This document shows, piece after piece, positions 43,332-51,548 of a stretch of 64,000 bases of DNA. Source of the stretch: CAIYQJ01 sp963717255 (GTDB lineage: Bacteria; Chloroflexota; Limnocylindria; Limnocylindrales; CSP1-4). The translations under genes and the position numbers were made by a program. Below the pieces are notes generated by a model. The model saw only the letters and a program-made list of their open reading frames with translations, was not told the origin of the DNA and searched no databases. Within the stretch, counting starts at the first letter, position 1, and every line of letters begins with the position of its first letter. Location: the NCBI GenBank assembly GCA_963717255.1, contig CAVQVT010000006.1:124001-188000 (forward strand). The letters are read 5' to 3'.

Positions 43332-43627
43332 GCTTCCGGCCCGAGCCGGCGGAGGAGGAGCGCGCGGACCTCGTCGAGCACGTCGAGCGCGTCGCCCGCG
43401 AGATCCACCTGCGCGGGCTCACGGCCTCGGCCGTCCACTTCCTCGAGGCGAGCCGGCCCGAGTCCGGGCTCTCCGGGAGCGCGATGCTCTTCTTCGACCC
43501 GGTCCTGCGGCAGGTGTTCGGCAGCGGGCACGACCCCGTTGTCGCGATCCTCGCCGACGACGAGGGGATCGACCGCCTCATCGACCGCTTGCTCGACCTC
43601 GACGAGGAGGAGGGCTGGGAGGCCTGA
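43328..43627 (+). CDS. Small conserved-looking protein, function unknown
   Basis: The 99-residue acidic protein is not recognised. It starts ATG overlapping the macro-domain stop (ATGA), so the two are coupled. It has an N-terminal helix (EEERADLVEHVERVAREIHLRG), a hydrophobic patch (SGSAMLFFDPVLRQVFG) and a C-terminal acidic helix (GIDRLIDRLLDLDEEEGWEA). No membrane segment or metal motif is seen. It reads as a real gene because of coupling, codon bias and balanced composition. It could be a partner of the macro protein. Confidence 0.75.
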   Translation: MSFRPEPAEEERADLVEHVERVAREIHLRGLTASAVHFLEASRPESGLSGSAMLFFDPVLRQVFGSGHDPVVAILADDEGIDRLIDRLLDLDEEEGWEA

Positions 43628-43695
43628 CGCGACGGGCCCGCGCGAGGCGGCAGGCCGGTCCGACCCGCGGCGCGACCGCGACGCGCCGTGGCGGG

Positions 43696-43701
43696 TAGGA
43701 T
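43696..43701 (+). promoter_or_regulatory. -10 box (TAGGAT) before the GlmL-like gene
   Basis: TAGGAT ends 7 nt before the chosen GTG start at 43709. No clear -35 and no ribosome-binding site are seen, a pattern that fits a leaderless transcript. Confidence 0.4.
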
Positions 43702-43708
43702 TCCATCG

Positions 43709-45304
43709 GTGAGCAGCGCAGCGGACGTCCGGGTCGTCGTCGAGCAGGGGACCGCGACCGTCGCCGTCTCCATCCTCGCCCGGGTCGGGGGTCGGTTGCG
43801 CCTCGTCGCGTCCGAGGCCGCACCGGCGGCCGTCGGCGCCGATGCGCTCGTCGCCCGGCTCGTCCGGGCGGCGCGCTCCGCGGACGCCGACCTCGCCCGC
43901 GACCTCCCCACACCGGCGCGTGCGATGGATCTCCCCCGGATCGTCTCGCGCGGCTCGACGGTCCCCGGCGCGGCCGTGCTGGCCGCCTCGGAGCGCCAGG
44001 GCACTGCCCTGGCGGCCGCGGTGCGCACCGCCGGGTTCGCCCTGCGGGCGCCCGAGGCCGCGCCGGACCTGCTCGGTGCGCTGGCTGCCGCCCTGCGACC
44101 CGACGTGACGGTCGTGGTGGCCGGCAGCGGGCCGAAGCCGACATCGGACGAGCGTGGGATCGCCGACGAGATCCTCGCGGCCATCGGGTCGATCGCCGCG
44201 CGGCGCCCCGAGGTCTCGTTCGTCGTCGCGGGTCCGCTCGCTGCCCGGATCGCCGCGCCGGACGTGCGCGCGCGGACGGCGGTCGTCGACGACCCGGCGG
44301 ACGCGGACGGTGGCCTCGCCCTGCACGAGACGCTCCTGGAGATCGGCCTCTCGCCCGACCACACCCGCCGCGGGATCGTCGCGGCCGCCCGGGAGATCGC
44401 GCTCCTCCTCGAGCTCCGCGTCGAGGTCGTCGAGGTGGGGCATGCCGCGGGGTTACGCCTGCTCGCCTGGCAGGCCGGCGAGGGGGCCGCGAGCACGGAC
44501 GCCCGCGTCGCGGTCCTCGCTGACGGCGCTCTCGCGCCCCCCGACCCGCCCGACGAGATGGTGGACGCGATCGCGGCCTGGTCGCCGGTCGCGGTGGACC
44601 GAGTCCGGCTCCGCGACCGGCTCGTGGAGGCGTACGAGACCCCCTGGGGCGATCTCGACGGGGAAGGCGCGGCTCTCGTCCTCGCGGCCGCGCGGGCGGC
44701 GGTCGAGCGGCTCGTCGCGTCCACGCCGGACGTCGGCGCGCTCCCCGGGGCCGACCTCCTCGTCGCGGCGGGTGGGGCCTGGGCCGCAGCGCCGGCCCCG
44801 GCCGTCGCGCTCGCGCTCGTGGATGCGGCTCGCCGGGCCGGAGCGATGCAGCTCGGCCTCGACCATGCGCGGCTCCTGGGACCGCTCGGCCTCGTCGCGG
44901 ATCCCGACGAGCGCCGCGCCCTCATCGCCGGCGCGATCGACGACATCGTCCTCCCGCTCGGGACGGCGATCATCCCGCGCGGCGTCCGCACCGGGCGCGG
45001 CATCGCGGGGCACCTGAGCCTCACGGTGGACGGGTCGATCACCACGTACATGGATCTCGAGGCCGGCGGGATCCATCTCGTGGACATGCCCCCCGGGGCC
45101 ACCGGGGTCGCGCGGCTCGCCGTCCGCGACGCCGTCGACCTCGGCGTCCGCGGCCGCGAGTTCGAGATCCCCGTGTCGGGTGGCCTCGGTGGCCTGCTCG
45201 TGGACATGCGCGACGTCCCGCTCCGCCTGCCGTCGCGGCCGGACCGCCGCCGCGACGCGCTCGCCGCCTGGCAGCGCCCGCTCTGGCCGGACGCGGATCG
45301 ATGA
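43709..45304 (+). CDS. GlmL/MutL-family protein (actin/Hsp70-like ATPase fold), divergent
   Basis: The family is named from a gene next to glutamate mutase subunits and is thought to be a reactivase or maturation ATPase. The 531-residue product has the family's C-terminal half: LPGADLLVAAGGAWAAAPAP, LVDAARRAGAMQLGLDHARL and VLPLGTAIIPRG. The usual N-terminal phosphate motif (DFGSTxTK) is missing; the start reads VVVEQGTATVAVSI, so nucleotide binding may be altered. No glutamate mutase genes are nearby. The GTG at 43709 was preferred over 43688 because the -10-like TAGGAT lies between. It overlaps the next gene by 4 nt. Confidence 0.8.
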   Translation: MSSAADVRVVVEQGTATVAVSILARVGGRLRLVASEAAPAAVGADALVARLVRAARSADADLARDLPTPARAMDLPRIVSRGSTVPGAAVLAASERQGTALAAAVRTAGFALRAPEAAPDLLGALAAALRPDVTVVVAGSGPKPTSDERGIADEILAAIGSIAARRPEVSFVVAGPLAARIAAPDVRARTAVVDDPADADGGLALHETLLEIGLSPDHTRRGIVAAAREIALLLELRVEVVEVGHAAGLRLLAWQAGEGAASTDARVAVLADGALAPPDPPDEMVDAIAAWSPVAVDRVRLRDRLVEAYETPWGDLDGEGAALVLAAARAAVERLVASTPDVGALPGADLLVAAGGAWAAAPAPAVALALVDAARRAGAMQLGLDHARLLGPLGLVADPDERRALIAGAIDDIVLPLGTAIIPRGVRTGRGIAGHLSLTVDGSITTYMDLEAGGIHLVDMPPGATGVARLAVRDAVDLGVRGREFEIPVSGGLGGLLVDMRDVPLRLPSRPDRRRDALAAWQRPLWPDADR

Positions 45305-46335
45305 GCGACGGCAGCCGCTCCGCCGTCACGGGGGGCCTTGACCTCGTGGTCGTCCGCCCGCTCATCGTGTCTTCGCCGGTCATCCGGTTCCCACTCGCCC
45401 CCGGAGACCGGGCGCTGGTGCTCGACGGCGAGGAGGTCGCCGCGGGCACCACGCTGGCGCGTCGGTACCGTGACGTCCGCGTGGAGGTCTTCCCACGCCC
45501 GGAGGGCTCACTGCGCGCCTCGCCCGCGCCCGGCGCGTGGTGGCCCGGCACGGAGGCGGCGCGGGGTCGCGGTCGCGCCCGCCGGGGGACCCCGGCGGGC
45601 GAGGTCCTCTACGACGTCGGCGACCGCTGGCACGTCGCCGTCGGCGAGCACGAGGAGGCGCTCGACGCCCCGGCGGACGGAAGGGTCGAGCATGTCCGTC
45701 CGGGGACGGGGCTGGCGCTTCGGGTCACGGGCGCGGGGATCCCCGGCGTCGCCGCGGTCGGCGGCCCGAGCCGCGGTCGCCTCGTGACGTTCCCGGCGGA
45801 CGCCGACCTGCGGACCGGGGCGCTCGACGTCGGGCTGGCCGGGGCGATCGTCGCCGTGGGTGCACGCGTGGACGCCGAGACCCTGACCCGGTGCCGTGCG
45901 ACGGGCCTCCGCGGCGTCGTCGTCGCGAACCTCTCGGACAAGGAGCGGCGCGACTTCCTCGCCTCCGAGGCGCGGCAGCGGGCCGGCTACCACGGCATCG
46001 CTCCGTTCGCCGTCCTCATCCTCGACGGCGCCGTCCGGCGCCCGATCGCATCGCCGGTCCGCGCGCTCCTCGAGAGCATCGACGGCCGTGAGGTGGCGAT
46101 CGTGGGCGATCCGGCGATGCTCGTCTTCGACCCGGTCGGCGTCGAGATGCCGGAGGTGCCGGCGGACTTCGTACGGATCGGGAGCGGTCCGGCGGCCGGC
46201 CGCGAGGCGACATGGGTCGCCGACCTCGGGATCCGACGGTTCCGGGCGGGTGTCCGGCTCCGGGCGGGCCTGGTCCGGCTGGACGACGGGAGCGAGGTCG
46301 CCGTCCCGCTCGCGGACCTCGAACGCTACGCGTAG
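45301..46335 (+). CDS. Unknown protein coupled to the GlmL-like gene
   Basis: The 344-residue protein is not recognised. The N-terminal part reads as two barrel-sandwich-like segments (GDRALVLDGEEVAAGTTLAR, then LDAPADGRVEHVRPGTGLAL), the middle as an alpha/beta region (VANLSDKERRDFLASEARQR; PFAVLILDGAVRRPI), and the last 35 residues as a small SH3-like strand set (RFRAGVRLRAGLVRLDDGSE). No signal peptide or catalytic motif stands out. It starts ATGA on the GlmL-like stop, so it is co-translated and a likely partner. It precedes tsaE by 53 bp. Confidence 0.8.
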   Translation: MSDGSRSAVTGGLDLVVVRPLIVSSPVIRFPLAPGDRALVLDGEEVAAGTTLARRYRDVRVEVFPRPEGSLRASPAPGAWWPGTEAARGRGRARRGTPAGEVLYDVGDRWHVAVGEHEEALDAPADGRVEHVRPGTGLALRVTGAGIPGVAAVGGPSRGRLVTFPADADLRTGALDVGLAGAIVAVGARVDAETLTRCRATGLRGVVVANLSDKERRDFLASEARQRAGYHGIAPFAVLILDGAVRRPIASPVRALLESIDGREVAIVGDPAMLVFDPVGVEMPEVPADFVRIGSGPAAGREATWVADLGIRRFRAGVRLRAGLVRLDDGSEVAVPLADLERYA

Positions 46336-46376
46336 CGGGGGCCGCGCGGCCGGTCGCGTCGGCTGCCGGGGACGTG

Positions 46377-46382
46377 TACCCT
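46377..46382 (+). promoter_or_regulatory. -10 box (TACCCT) 6 nt before tsaE
   Basis: TACCCT (46377-46382) ends exactly 6 nt before the tsaE GTG start at 46389. There is no ribosome-binding site between them. It matches the spacing seen at recO and at the polyprenyl synthase gene. Confidence 0.4.
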
Positions 46383-46388
46383 CGGGCC

Positions 46389-46859
46389 GTGTCCACGATG
46401 CCTGACGACGTCGCCGTCGAGACGCACGACCCGACCGAGACCCGCGCCCTCGGCGCCCGCCTCGGCGCCGTCGCGCGCCGCGGGGACGTCGTCGCGGTCA
46501 CCGGCGACCTCGGGGCGGGCAAGACCGAGCTGGCCAAGGGCTTCGGCCGGGGCCTGGGCGTGACGGAGACGGTCTCGTCGCCGAGCTTCGTCCTCATGGC
46601 GGAGCACGCGGGGCGGCTCCCGTTCTTCCACGTCGACCTCTACCGCCTCGACGGTCCGGAGGCCGCCCTCGCTGCGGGCCTCCTCGACGAGCGCGAGGAG
46701 GAGGGGGTGACGCTCATCGAGTGGGCCGAGCGCCTCGGTGCCGAGATCCCGCCGGGCCGGCTCGAGATCCGGATCGAGACGCTCGCCGACGACGCCCGGC
46801 GGATCCATCTCCGAGCTACGGACGCCGCGCACCGCCGCTACGTGGAGGCCGTCGCGTGA
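46389..46859 (+). CDS. tsaE: tRNA threonylcarbamoyladenosine biosynthesis ATPase TsaE
   Basis: TsaE is the ATPase partner of TsaB and TsaD in making t6A37 on tRNAs that read ANN codons. The GTG at 46389 gives 156 residues; an in-frame ATG at 46398 is an alternative. Motifs: the P-loop GDLGAGKTELAKG (about residues 39-51), VSSPSFVLMAEH, FHVDLYRLDGPEAA and the Walker B-like LIEWAERLG. It overlaps tsaB by 4 nt (GTGA), and rimI and tsaD follow, giving three of the four core t6A genes; tsaC is not in the window. Confidence 0.95.
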   Translation: MSTMPDDVAVETHDPTETRALGARLGAVARRGDVVAVTGDLGAGKTELAKGFGRGLGVTETVSSPSFVLMAEHAGRLPFFHVDLYRLDGPEAALAAGLLDEREEEGVTLIEWAERLGAEIPPGRLEIRIETLADDARRIHLRATDAAHRRYVEAVA

Positions 46860-47542
46860 GCGCGGCCGGCGGCCCGATCCTCGCGATCGACACCGCGACG
46901 TCCGTCGCCTACGTGGCCCTCGCCGCGCCGGACGGGACCATGCTCGCGGCGGACGCGTGGACGGCCGGTCACCGGCACGGGGAGGAGCTGCTCACGCGGA
47001 TCGACGCGCTCCTCGTCGGAGCGCGGGTGTCGCCCTCCGCGCTCGGCGGGATCGCCGTCGGGCTCGGGCCCGGCGCGTTCACCGGCCTCCGCGTCGGCAT
47101 CGCCACGGCGAAGGGCCTCGCGGCCGGCCTCGGCGTGCCGGTGGCCGGGGTGGGATCCGGCGCGACACTCGCGGCCGCCGCGGTCTCTGTCGGCGCCGCG
47201 CCGCCGGGCGGCCCGGTCGCGATCCTCCTGCCCGCCGGCCCACAGGAGCGGACGCTCGACGTGGACGGGACGGCGGTCCGCCTTCCGGCCGACGCCGAGC
47301 CCGACCTGGCGCCGGGGACCACGCTGGTGGCGGTCGACCTCGACGGGAGGGCGCCGGCGGACGCGCTCGCCCGGGGTGCCGCCGCCCGTGCCGGCTTCGC
47401 CGTCGAGCTGGCCCGCGCCGGGGCTGCCCGCCTCCGTGCCGGGGGCGACGACATCGCGCGTCTCGTGCCCGAGTACGTCACGCCGCCGCGCGGGATCGCC
47501 CCGCCGACCGGGGAGGTCGCGTGGTCGCGCACCCGGGGCTGA
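46856..47542 (+). CDS. tsaB: TsaB, t6A biosynthesis dimerisation partner of TsaD
   Basis: TsaB is an inactive paralogue of TsaD that scaffolds the t6A complex. The GTG at 46856 overlaps tsaE and gives 228 residues. The ASKHA-type N-terminus (ILAIDTATSVAYVALAAPDG), the HRHGEELLTRIDALL segment and the GLGPGAFTGLRVGIATAKGLA core are present. The C-terminal half is Ala/Gly-rich and weakly conserved, as is common for TsaB. The 3' end overlaps rimI by 22 nt, a longer overlap than others in this run. Confidence 0.94.
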   Translation: MSAAGGPILAIDTATSVAYVALAAPDGTMLAADAWTAGHRHGEELLTRIDALLVGARVSPSALGGIAVGLGPGAFTGLRVGIATAKGLAAGLGVPVAGVGSGATLAAAAVSVGAAPPGGPVAILLPAGPQERTLDVDGTAVRLPADAEPDLAPGTTLVAVDLDGRAPADALARGAAARAGFAVELARAGAARLRAGGDDIARLVPEYVTPPRGIAPPTGEVAWSRTRG

Positions 47543-48102
47543 GGCTGCGGATCCTCCCGATGCACGTGGACGACCTCCCGGCCGTCCAGGTCATCGAGAA
47601 GCAGAGCTTCACGACGCCCTGGCCGCCGCAGGCCTACCGTTCCGAGCTCGAATCCAACGACCTCGCCCACTACATCAGCGCGTGGCTCGGCGGACGCATC
47701 GTGGCGTACGCGGGGATGTGGCTGATCATCGAAGAGGCGCACATCACGACCTTCGCCGTCGATCCGGCCTGGCGGCGCCGGCGGATCGGCGACCGCCTCC
47801 TCATGGCCCTCCTCGATCTCGCGGTCGCGCGCGGGGCGCGGGACGCGACCCTCGAGGTCCGCGTCTCGAACCTGGCCGCGCGCCGGCTGTACGAGAAGTT
47901 CGGGTTCCGCCCCGTCGGCATCCGCCCGCGCTACTACACGGACGACGGCGAGGACGCGCTCGTCATGACGACGCCGCCGTTCACGGATCCGTCGCTGACG
48001 GCGCGGCTCGAGCGCCTCCGCGCGTGGATCGACACGCTGCCTGAGCCCGACGAGGTACGGGACCCCGGCGCGCCGACCGGTCCCCCGGGGGCGGTCGGGT
48101 GA
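47521..48102 (+). CDS. rimI: Ribosomal-protein-alanine N-acetyltransferase-like GNAT protein
   Basis: RimI acetylates the N-terminus of S18 in E. coli; some homologues act on other proteins. The GTG at 47521 has a GGGGAGG site 5 nt upstream and gives 193 residues. The GNAT core is clear: AVQVIEKQSFTTPWPPQAY, ITTFAVDPAWRRRRIGDRLL (acetyl-CoA loop with RRRRIG in place of the common Q-x-x-G-x-G/A) and VSNLAARRLYEKFGF. About 45 C-terminal residues extend beyond the domain. Its place between tsaB and tsaD is common. Overlap with tsaD is 4 nt. Confidence 0.92.
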   Translation: MVAHPGLRLRILPMHVDDLPAVQVIEKQSFTTPWPPQAYRSELESNDLAHYISAWLGGRIVAYAGMWLIIEEAHITTFAVDPAWRRRRIGDRLLMALLDLAVARGARDATLEVRVSNLAARRLYEKFGFRPVGIRPRYYTDDGEDALVMTTPPFTDPSLTARLERLRAWIDTLPEPDEVRDPGAPTGPPGAVG

Positions 48103-49166
48103 GCGAGAGCCTGGTCCTCGCGGTCGAATCGAGCTGCGACGAGACGGGCGTCGCGCTCGTCGCGGACGGGCGCCGGGTCCTCTCGTCGGTGGTGGCGAGC
48201 CAGGTCGCCCTCCACGCGCCGACGGGCGGGATCGTGCCCGAGGTCGCGGCCCGGGCCCACCTCCGGTGGATCGTGCCGACGCTCGAGGAGGCCTGGTCGG
48301 GCGCCGGCGTCGGATGGGAGGATGTGAACGCCGTGGCGGTGACGGCCGGGCCTGGACTCGCCGGCTCGCTCCTCGTCGGGATCAACTTCGCGAAGGCGCT
48401 GGCCTACGTGCACGACCGCCCGCTCGTCGGCGTGAACCACCTGGAGGGCCACCTGTACGCGGCGTGGCTGGAGGATGCGACCGACCGGGCGCGCCCCGAG
48501 CCAGCGCTGCCGGTGCTCGCGCTCATCGTCTCGGGCGGGCACACGTTCCTCTCGGTGACCCGAGGGGACCTGCGGCACGAGCTCCTGGGCGGGACGGTGG
48601 ACGACGCCGCCGGCGAAGCCTTCGACAAGGTCGGGCGGCTCCTCGGGCTGTCGTACCCGGGCGGGCCGGCGATCTCGCGTGCGGCCGAGCGCGCCGTCCG
48701 CCGGGACGTCCGCTTCCCGCGCGCCTGGCTGCCAGGGACCGACGACTTCAGCTTCTCGGGCCTCAAGACGGCCGCCCTCCGGGTCGTCGCCGAGGCGCGG
48801 GCGCAGGCCGGGCTCGCCGCCGACGACCGGACGACGCCGCTGCCGGAGGATGTCGTGGCGGAGCTCGCGTGGGGCTTCCAGGACTCCGTGGTCGATGTGC
48901 TGGCGACCAAGACGATCCGCGCGGCGGAGAGGATCGGCGCCACCTCGATCGTGGTCGGCGGCGGCGTGGCAGCCAACGCCGCGCTGCGGGCGCGCCTGGC
49001 CGGGGAGGCCGACGCCCTCGGGGTCCAGCTCGTGGTCCCGACGCCGGACCTGTGCACCGACAACGGCGCGATGATCGGCGCGGCCGGCGCCCGGCGGTTC
49101 GCCGCGGGCGAGCGCGCCGGCCTCGACCTGGACGCGCGGCCCACCTGGCCGCTGGGGACCCGGTGA
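48099..49166 (+). CDS. tsaD: TsaD, tRNA N6-threonylcarbamoyladenosine transferase
   Basis: TsaD moves threonylcarbamoyl to A37 of tRNA and is metal-dependent. The GTG at 48099 gives 355 residues. Conserved blocks are AVESSCDETGVALV, TGGIVPEVAARAHL (family usually PEIASRxH), NHLEGHLYAA with both metal His, VSGGHTFL, the FDKVGRLLGLSYPGGP loop and VVGGGVAANAALR. It overlaps rimI before and rsmA after by 4 nt. The whole set tsaE-tsaB-rimI-tsaD is a single tight unit. Confidence 0.96.
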   Translation: MSESLVLAVESSCDETGVALVADGRRVLSSVVASQVALHAPTGGIVPEVAARAHLRWIVPTLEEAWSGAGVGWEDVNAVAVTAGPGLAGSLLVGINFAKALAYVHDRPLVGVNHLEGHLYAAWLEDATDRARPEPALPVLALIVSGGHTFLSVTRGDLRHELLGGTVDDAAGEAFDKVGRLLGLSYPGGPAISRAAERAVRRDVRFPRAWLPGTDDFSFSGLKTAALRVVAEARAQAGLAADDRTTPLPEDVVAELAWGFQDSVVDVLATKTIRAAERIGATSIVVGGGVAANAALRARLAGEADALGVQLVVPTPDLCTDNGAMIGAAGARRFAAGERAGLDLDARPTWPLGTR

Positions 49167-50152
49167 CCACGGCGCGCGTCGACCCGCTCGCCGTCCGGCG
49201 CGCCCTCCGCGAGGCGGGGACGCGACCCCGGAAGTCGCTGTCCCAGAACTTCCTGGTGGACGTGGACGTCCTCGATGCGATCCTCGCCGAGGCCGCGCCG
49301 GGCGCCGGGCGCCGCGTGCTGGAGGTCGGGCCCGGCCTCGGGGTCCTGACGAGCGCCCTCGTGGACGCCGGCGCAGCCGTCGTCGCCGTCGAGCTGGACG
49401 CGGCCCTCGCGCGCCGGCTCCGCGGCGCGCTCGCCGGCGCCATCGGGCGAGAGGAGCGGGACCCGGGGGGCCCGGGGACCCTCCGGCTCGTCGAGGGGAA
49501 CGTCCTCGACGTCGACGTGGCCCAGCTGGTGGCCGTCCCATTCGACGTCGTCGCGAACCTGCCGTACCACATCACCAGCCCGGTCCTCCACCGGCTGCTC
49601 GGCGGGGCGCCGCGACCCGACCGGTGCGTCCTCATGGTCCAGCGAGAGGTCGCGGAGCGCGTCGCGGCGCCTCCCGGACGGATGAGCTACCTCTCGGTCT
49701 TCGTCCAGTACCACGCGGGGACGCGGATCGCACGGATCGTGCCGCCGACGTCCTTCGAGCCGGCCCCGTCGGTGGATTCGGCCGTGCTGGTGCTCGACCT
49801 CCGCCCGCCGGACGATCCCCGGCGTCTCGACCCGGCCGTCGAGGACGACCTCTGGCGGCTCGTCCAGGCAGCCTTCCGGGAGCGTCGCAAGATGATCCAC
49901 AACGTGCTCGTCCGGCAGCTGCCGCTCCCGGCCGACCGCGTGTCCGCGGCGCTCGCCGCCGCCGGGATCGCCGCCGACCGACGGCCGCAGACGCTCTCCG
50001 TGGACGACTGGCTCGCGTTGCGTGCGGCGATCGGCCCGTTCGCGCCGGACCGGCGCGGCCGCCGCGCGGGGCGGGGCGGCGACGAGGAGCGGGACGCCGC
50101 CGACGCCCCGGACGAGGCGAACGGGGCGGGCGAGGAGGAGGAGACGCCGTGA
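49163..50152 (+). CDS. rsmA: 16S rRNA (A1518/A1519-N6,N6)-dimethyltransferase RsmA (KsgA)
   Basis: RsmA dimethylates two adjacent adenines near the 3' end of 16S rRNA using SAM. The GTG overlaps the tsaD stop and gives 329 residues. The SAM motif is LEVGPGLGVLTSAL with NFLVDVDVL before it; the catalytic NLPYHI motif and the QREVAERVAAPPGRMSYLSVF segment follow. The last about 35 residues (GDEERDAADAPDEANGAGEEE) are an acidic extension. It overlaps ispE by 4 nt, a common neighbour. Confidence 0.96.
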   Translation: MTTARVDPLAVRRALREAGTRPRKSLSQNFLVDVDVLDAILAEAAPGAGRRVLEVGPGLGVLTSALVDAGAAVVAVELDAALARRLRGALAGAIGREERDPGGPGTLRLVEGNVLDVDVAQLVAVPFDVVANLPYHITSPVLHRLLGGAPRPDRCVLMVQREVAERVAAPPGRMSYLSVFVQYHAGTRIARIVPPTSFEPAPSVDSAVLVLDLRPPDDPRRLDPAVEDDLWRLVQAAFRERRKMIHNVLVRQLPLPADRVSAALAAAGIAADRRPQTLSVDDWLALRAAIGPFAPDRRGRRAGRGGDEERDAADAPDEANGAGEEEETP

Positions 50153-51153
50153 CCGGCGTGCCGGCGGTCCGGCTCGCACCGGCGAAGCTGAATCTCACGC
50201 TGGCGGTCCTCGGCCGGCGCCCGGACGGGTTCCACGCTCTCCACTCGGTCATGGTCCCGGTGGGGCTGTCGGACCGTCTCTCGGTCGCCCCCGCGATCGG
50301 TGCGGCGGACACGCTCCACGTGGCCGGCGCGGACTGCGGCCCCGACGCGTCGAACCTCGTGCTCCGCGCGATCGCGGCTGCGCGGGCCGGCGTCCGGGCG
50401 GAGCACGGCCCCGGCGCGGAAGCCGGGCCGCTCGCGGCCCGGCTCGAGAAGAGGATCCCCGTGGCCGCCGGCCTCGCCGGGGGCAGCAGCGACGCCGCGG
50501 CGGCGATCGACGCCGCCCTCGAGGCGTGGGGTGTGGACCTGACGCCCGCTGCCCGCCTCGTCGCGGCCGCCTCCGTCGGATCGGATGTCGCGTTCTTCGG
50601 CACGGGCGGCTGGGCCCTGGTGGAGGGGCGCGGCGAGCGGGTCGAGCGGATCCCCTCGGTCCGGGCGCCGGCTCCGTGGGTCCTGCTCGTCACGCCGGCC
50701 GTCGCCGTCTCCACGCCGGACGTCTTCGCGGCCTGGGCGGCGGGAGCTCGCGCGGCCGGGTACGGGGCGGCCGCCGCCGCGTCGCGCCACCTCGCCGACG
50801 AGCTTCGAGCCGGGATGACCGCCCGCGCGCTCGTGGTCCGCGCCGGGATCCTCGCGCACGCGAACGACCTGATGCCCGCGGCGCAGCACGTCGTCCCGTC
50901 GCTCGTGGCGTTCCGACGCGGCCTGATCCGCGCGCTCGGGACGGCGGTCGGGCAGTCGGGCTCGGGGCCCACGGCGTGGGTCATCTATCCTTCACGCGAG
51001 GACGCGGACGCAGCGGCGACCGCGGTCCGCGACGCCCTGGCCGACGGGCGCATCGTCGCGCCGGGAGGCACGTCGCCGGCCGTGCACGTCGCACCCCTCG
51101 TCCTCGACCGGCCGGACGGCCACGATGCCGGCCAGGGAGGGAGTGAGACGTGA
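50149..51153 (+). CDS. ispE: 4-diphosphocytidyl-2-C-methyl-D-erythritol kinase
   Basis: IspE phosphorylates CDP-ME in the MEP pathway for isoprenoids, a precursor for polyprenyl lipids. The GTG at 50149 overlaps rsmA and gives 334 residues. GHMP-kinase motifs: the N-terminal LAPAKLNLTLAVLGRRPDGFH, the ATP loop PVAAGLAGGSSDAAAAI, and the C-terminal GTAVGQSGSGPTAW. Length is above the usual 280-310, with a weakly conserved end. The stop overlaps the ridA GTG. It links with the polyprenyl synthase at 54.4 kb in function. Confidence 0.95.
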   Translation: MTGVPAVRLAPAKLNLTLAVLGRRPDGFHALHSVMVPVGLSDRLSVAPAIGAADTLHVAGADCGPDASNLVLRAIAAARAGVRAEHGPGAEAGPLAARLEKRIPVAAGLAGGSSDAAAAIDAALEAWGVDLTPAARLVAAASVGSDVAFFGTGGWALVEGRGERVERIPSVRAPAPWVLLVTPAVAVSTPDVFAAWAAGARAAGYGAAAAASRHLADELRAGMTARALVVRAGILAHANDLMPAAQHVVPSLVAFRRGLIRALGTAVGQSGSGPTAWVIYPSREDADAAATAVRDALADGRIVAPGGTSPAVHVAPLVLDRPDGHDAGQGGSET

Positions 51154-51536
51154 CGAAGCGACACGCCATCTCGGCCAGCGGGGCTCCGGCCGCGCTCGGT
51201 CCCTACAGCCACGCCATCGGCTTCGGCGACCTGGTGTTCTGCTCGGGCCAGCTGGGGCTCGACCCCGCCACCGGGGAGCTCGCCGACGGAGTCGAGGCCC
51301 AGGCGGAGCGAGCCCTGTCGAACCTGATGGCCGTCCTCGACGCGGCCGGTCTCGGGCCGGCCGACGTGGTGAAGACGACGATCTTCCTCGCCGACATGGC
51401 CGACTTCCCGAAGGTGAACGCGATCTACGGACGCTTCTTCCCCGAGCCGTACCCCGCTCGCTCGACCGTCCAGGTCGCCGCCCTCCCGAAGGCCGGCCTC
51501 GTGGAGATCGAGGCGATCGCGGCGGGCGGCAGGTAG
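51150..51536 (+). CDS. ridA: RidA-family enamine/imine deaminase
   Basis: RidA hydrolyses reactive enamines and imines made by PLP enzymes such as threonine dehydratase. The GTG at 51150 overlaps ispE and gives 128 residues, the family length. The N-terminal GPYSHAIGFGDLVFCSGQ and the catalytic Arg104 in YPARSTVQVAALP are present, and VEIEAIAA closes the fold. It sits between ispE and glmU; the presence of alr (a PLP enzyme) in the same region is consistent but not proof of a link. Confidence 0.95.
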   Translation: MTKRHAISASGAPAALGPYSHAIGFGDLVFCSGQLGLDPATGELADGVEAQAERALSNLMAVLDAAGLGPADVVKTTIFLADMADFPKVNAIYGRFFPEPYPARSTVQVAALPKAGLVEIEAIAAGGR

Positions 51537-51548
51537 GGTCCGCGTACC

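Noticed and set aside
51534..51539. Leaderless -10 box (TAGGGT) before glmU
   Set aside because: The TAG is the stop codon of ridA, so a match here is expected by chance; it was left out of the leaderless list.
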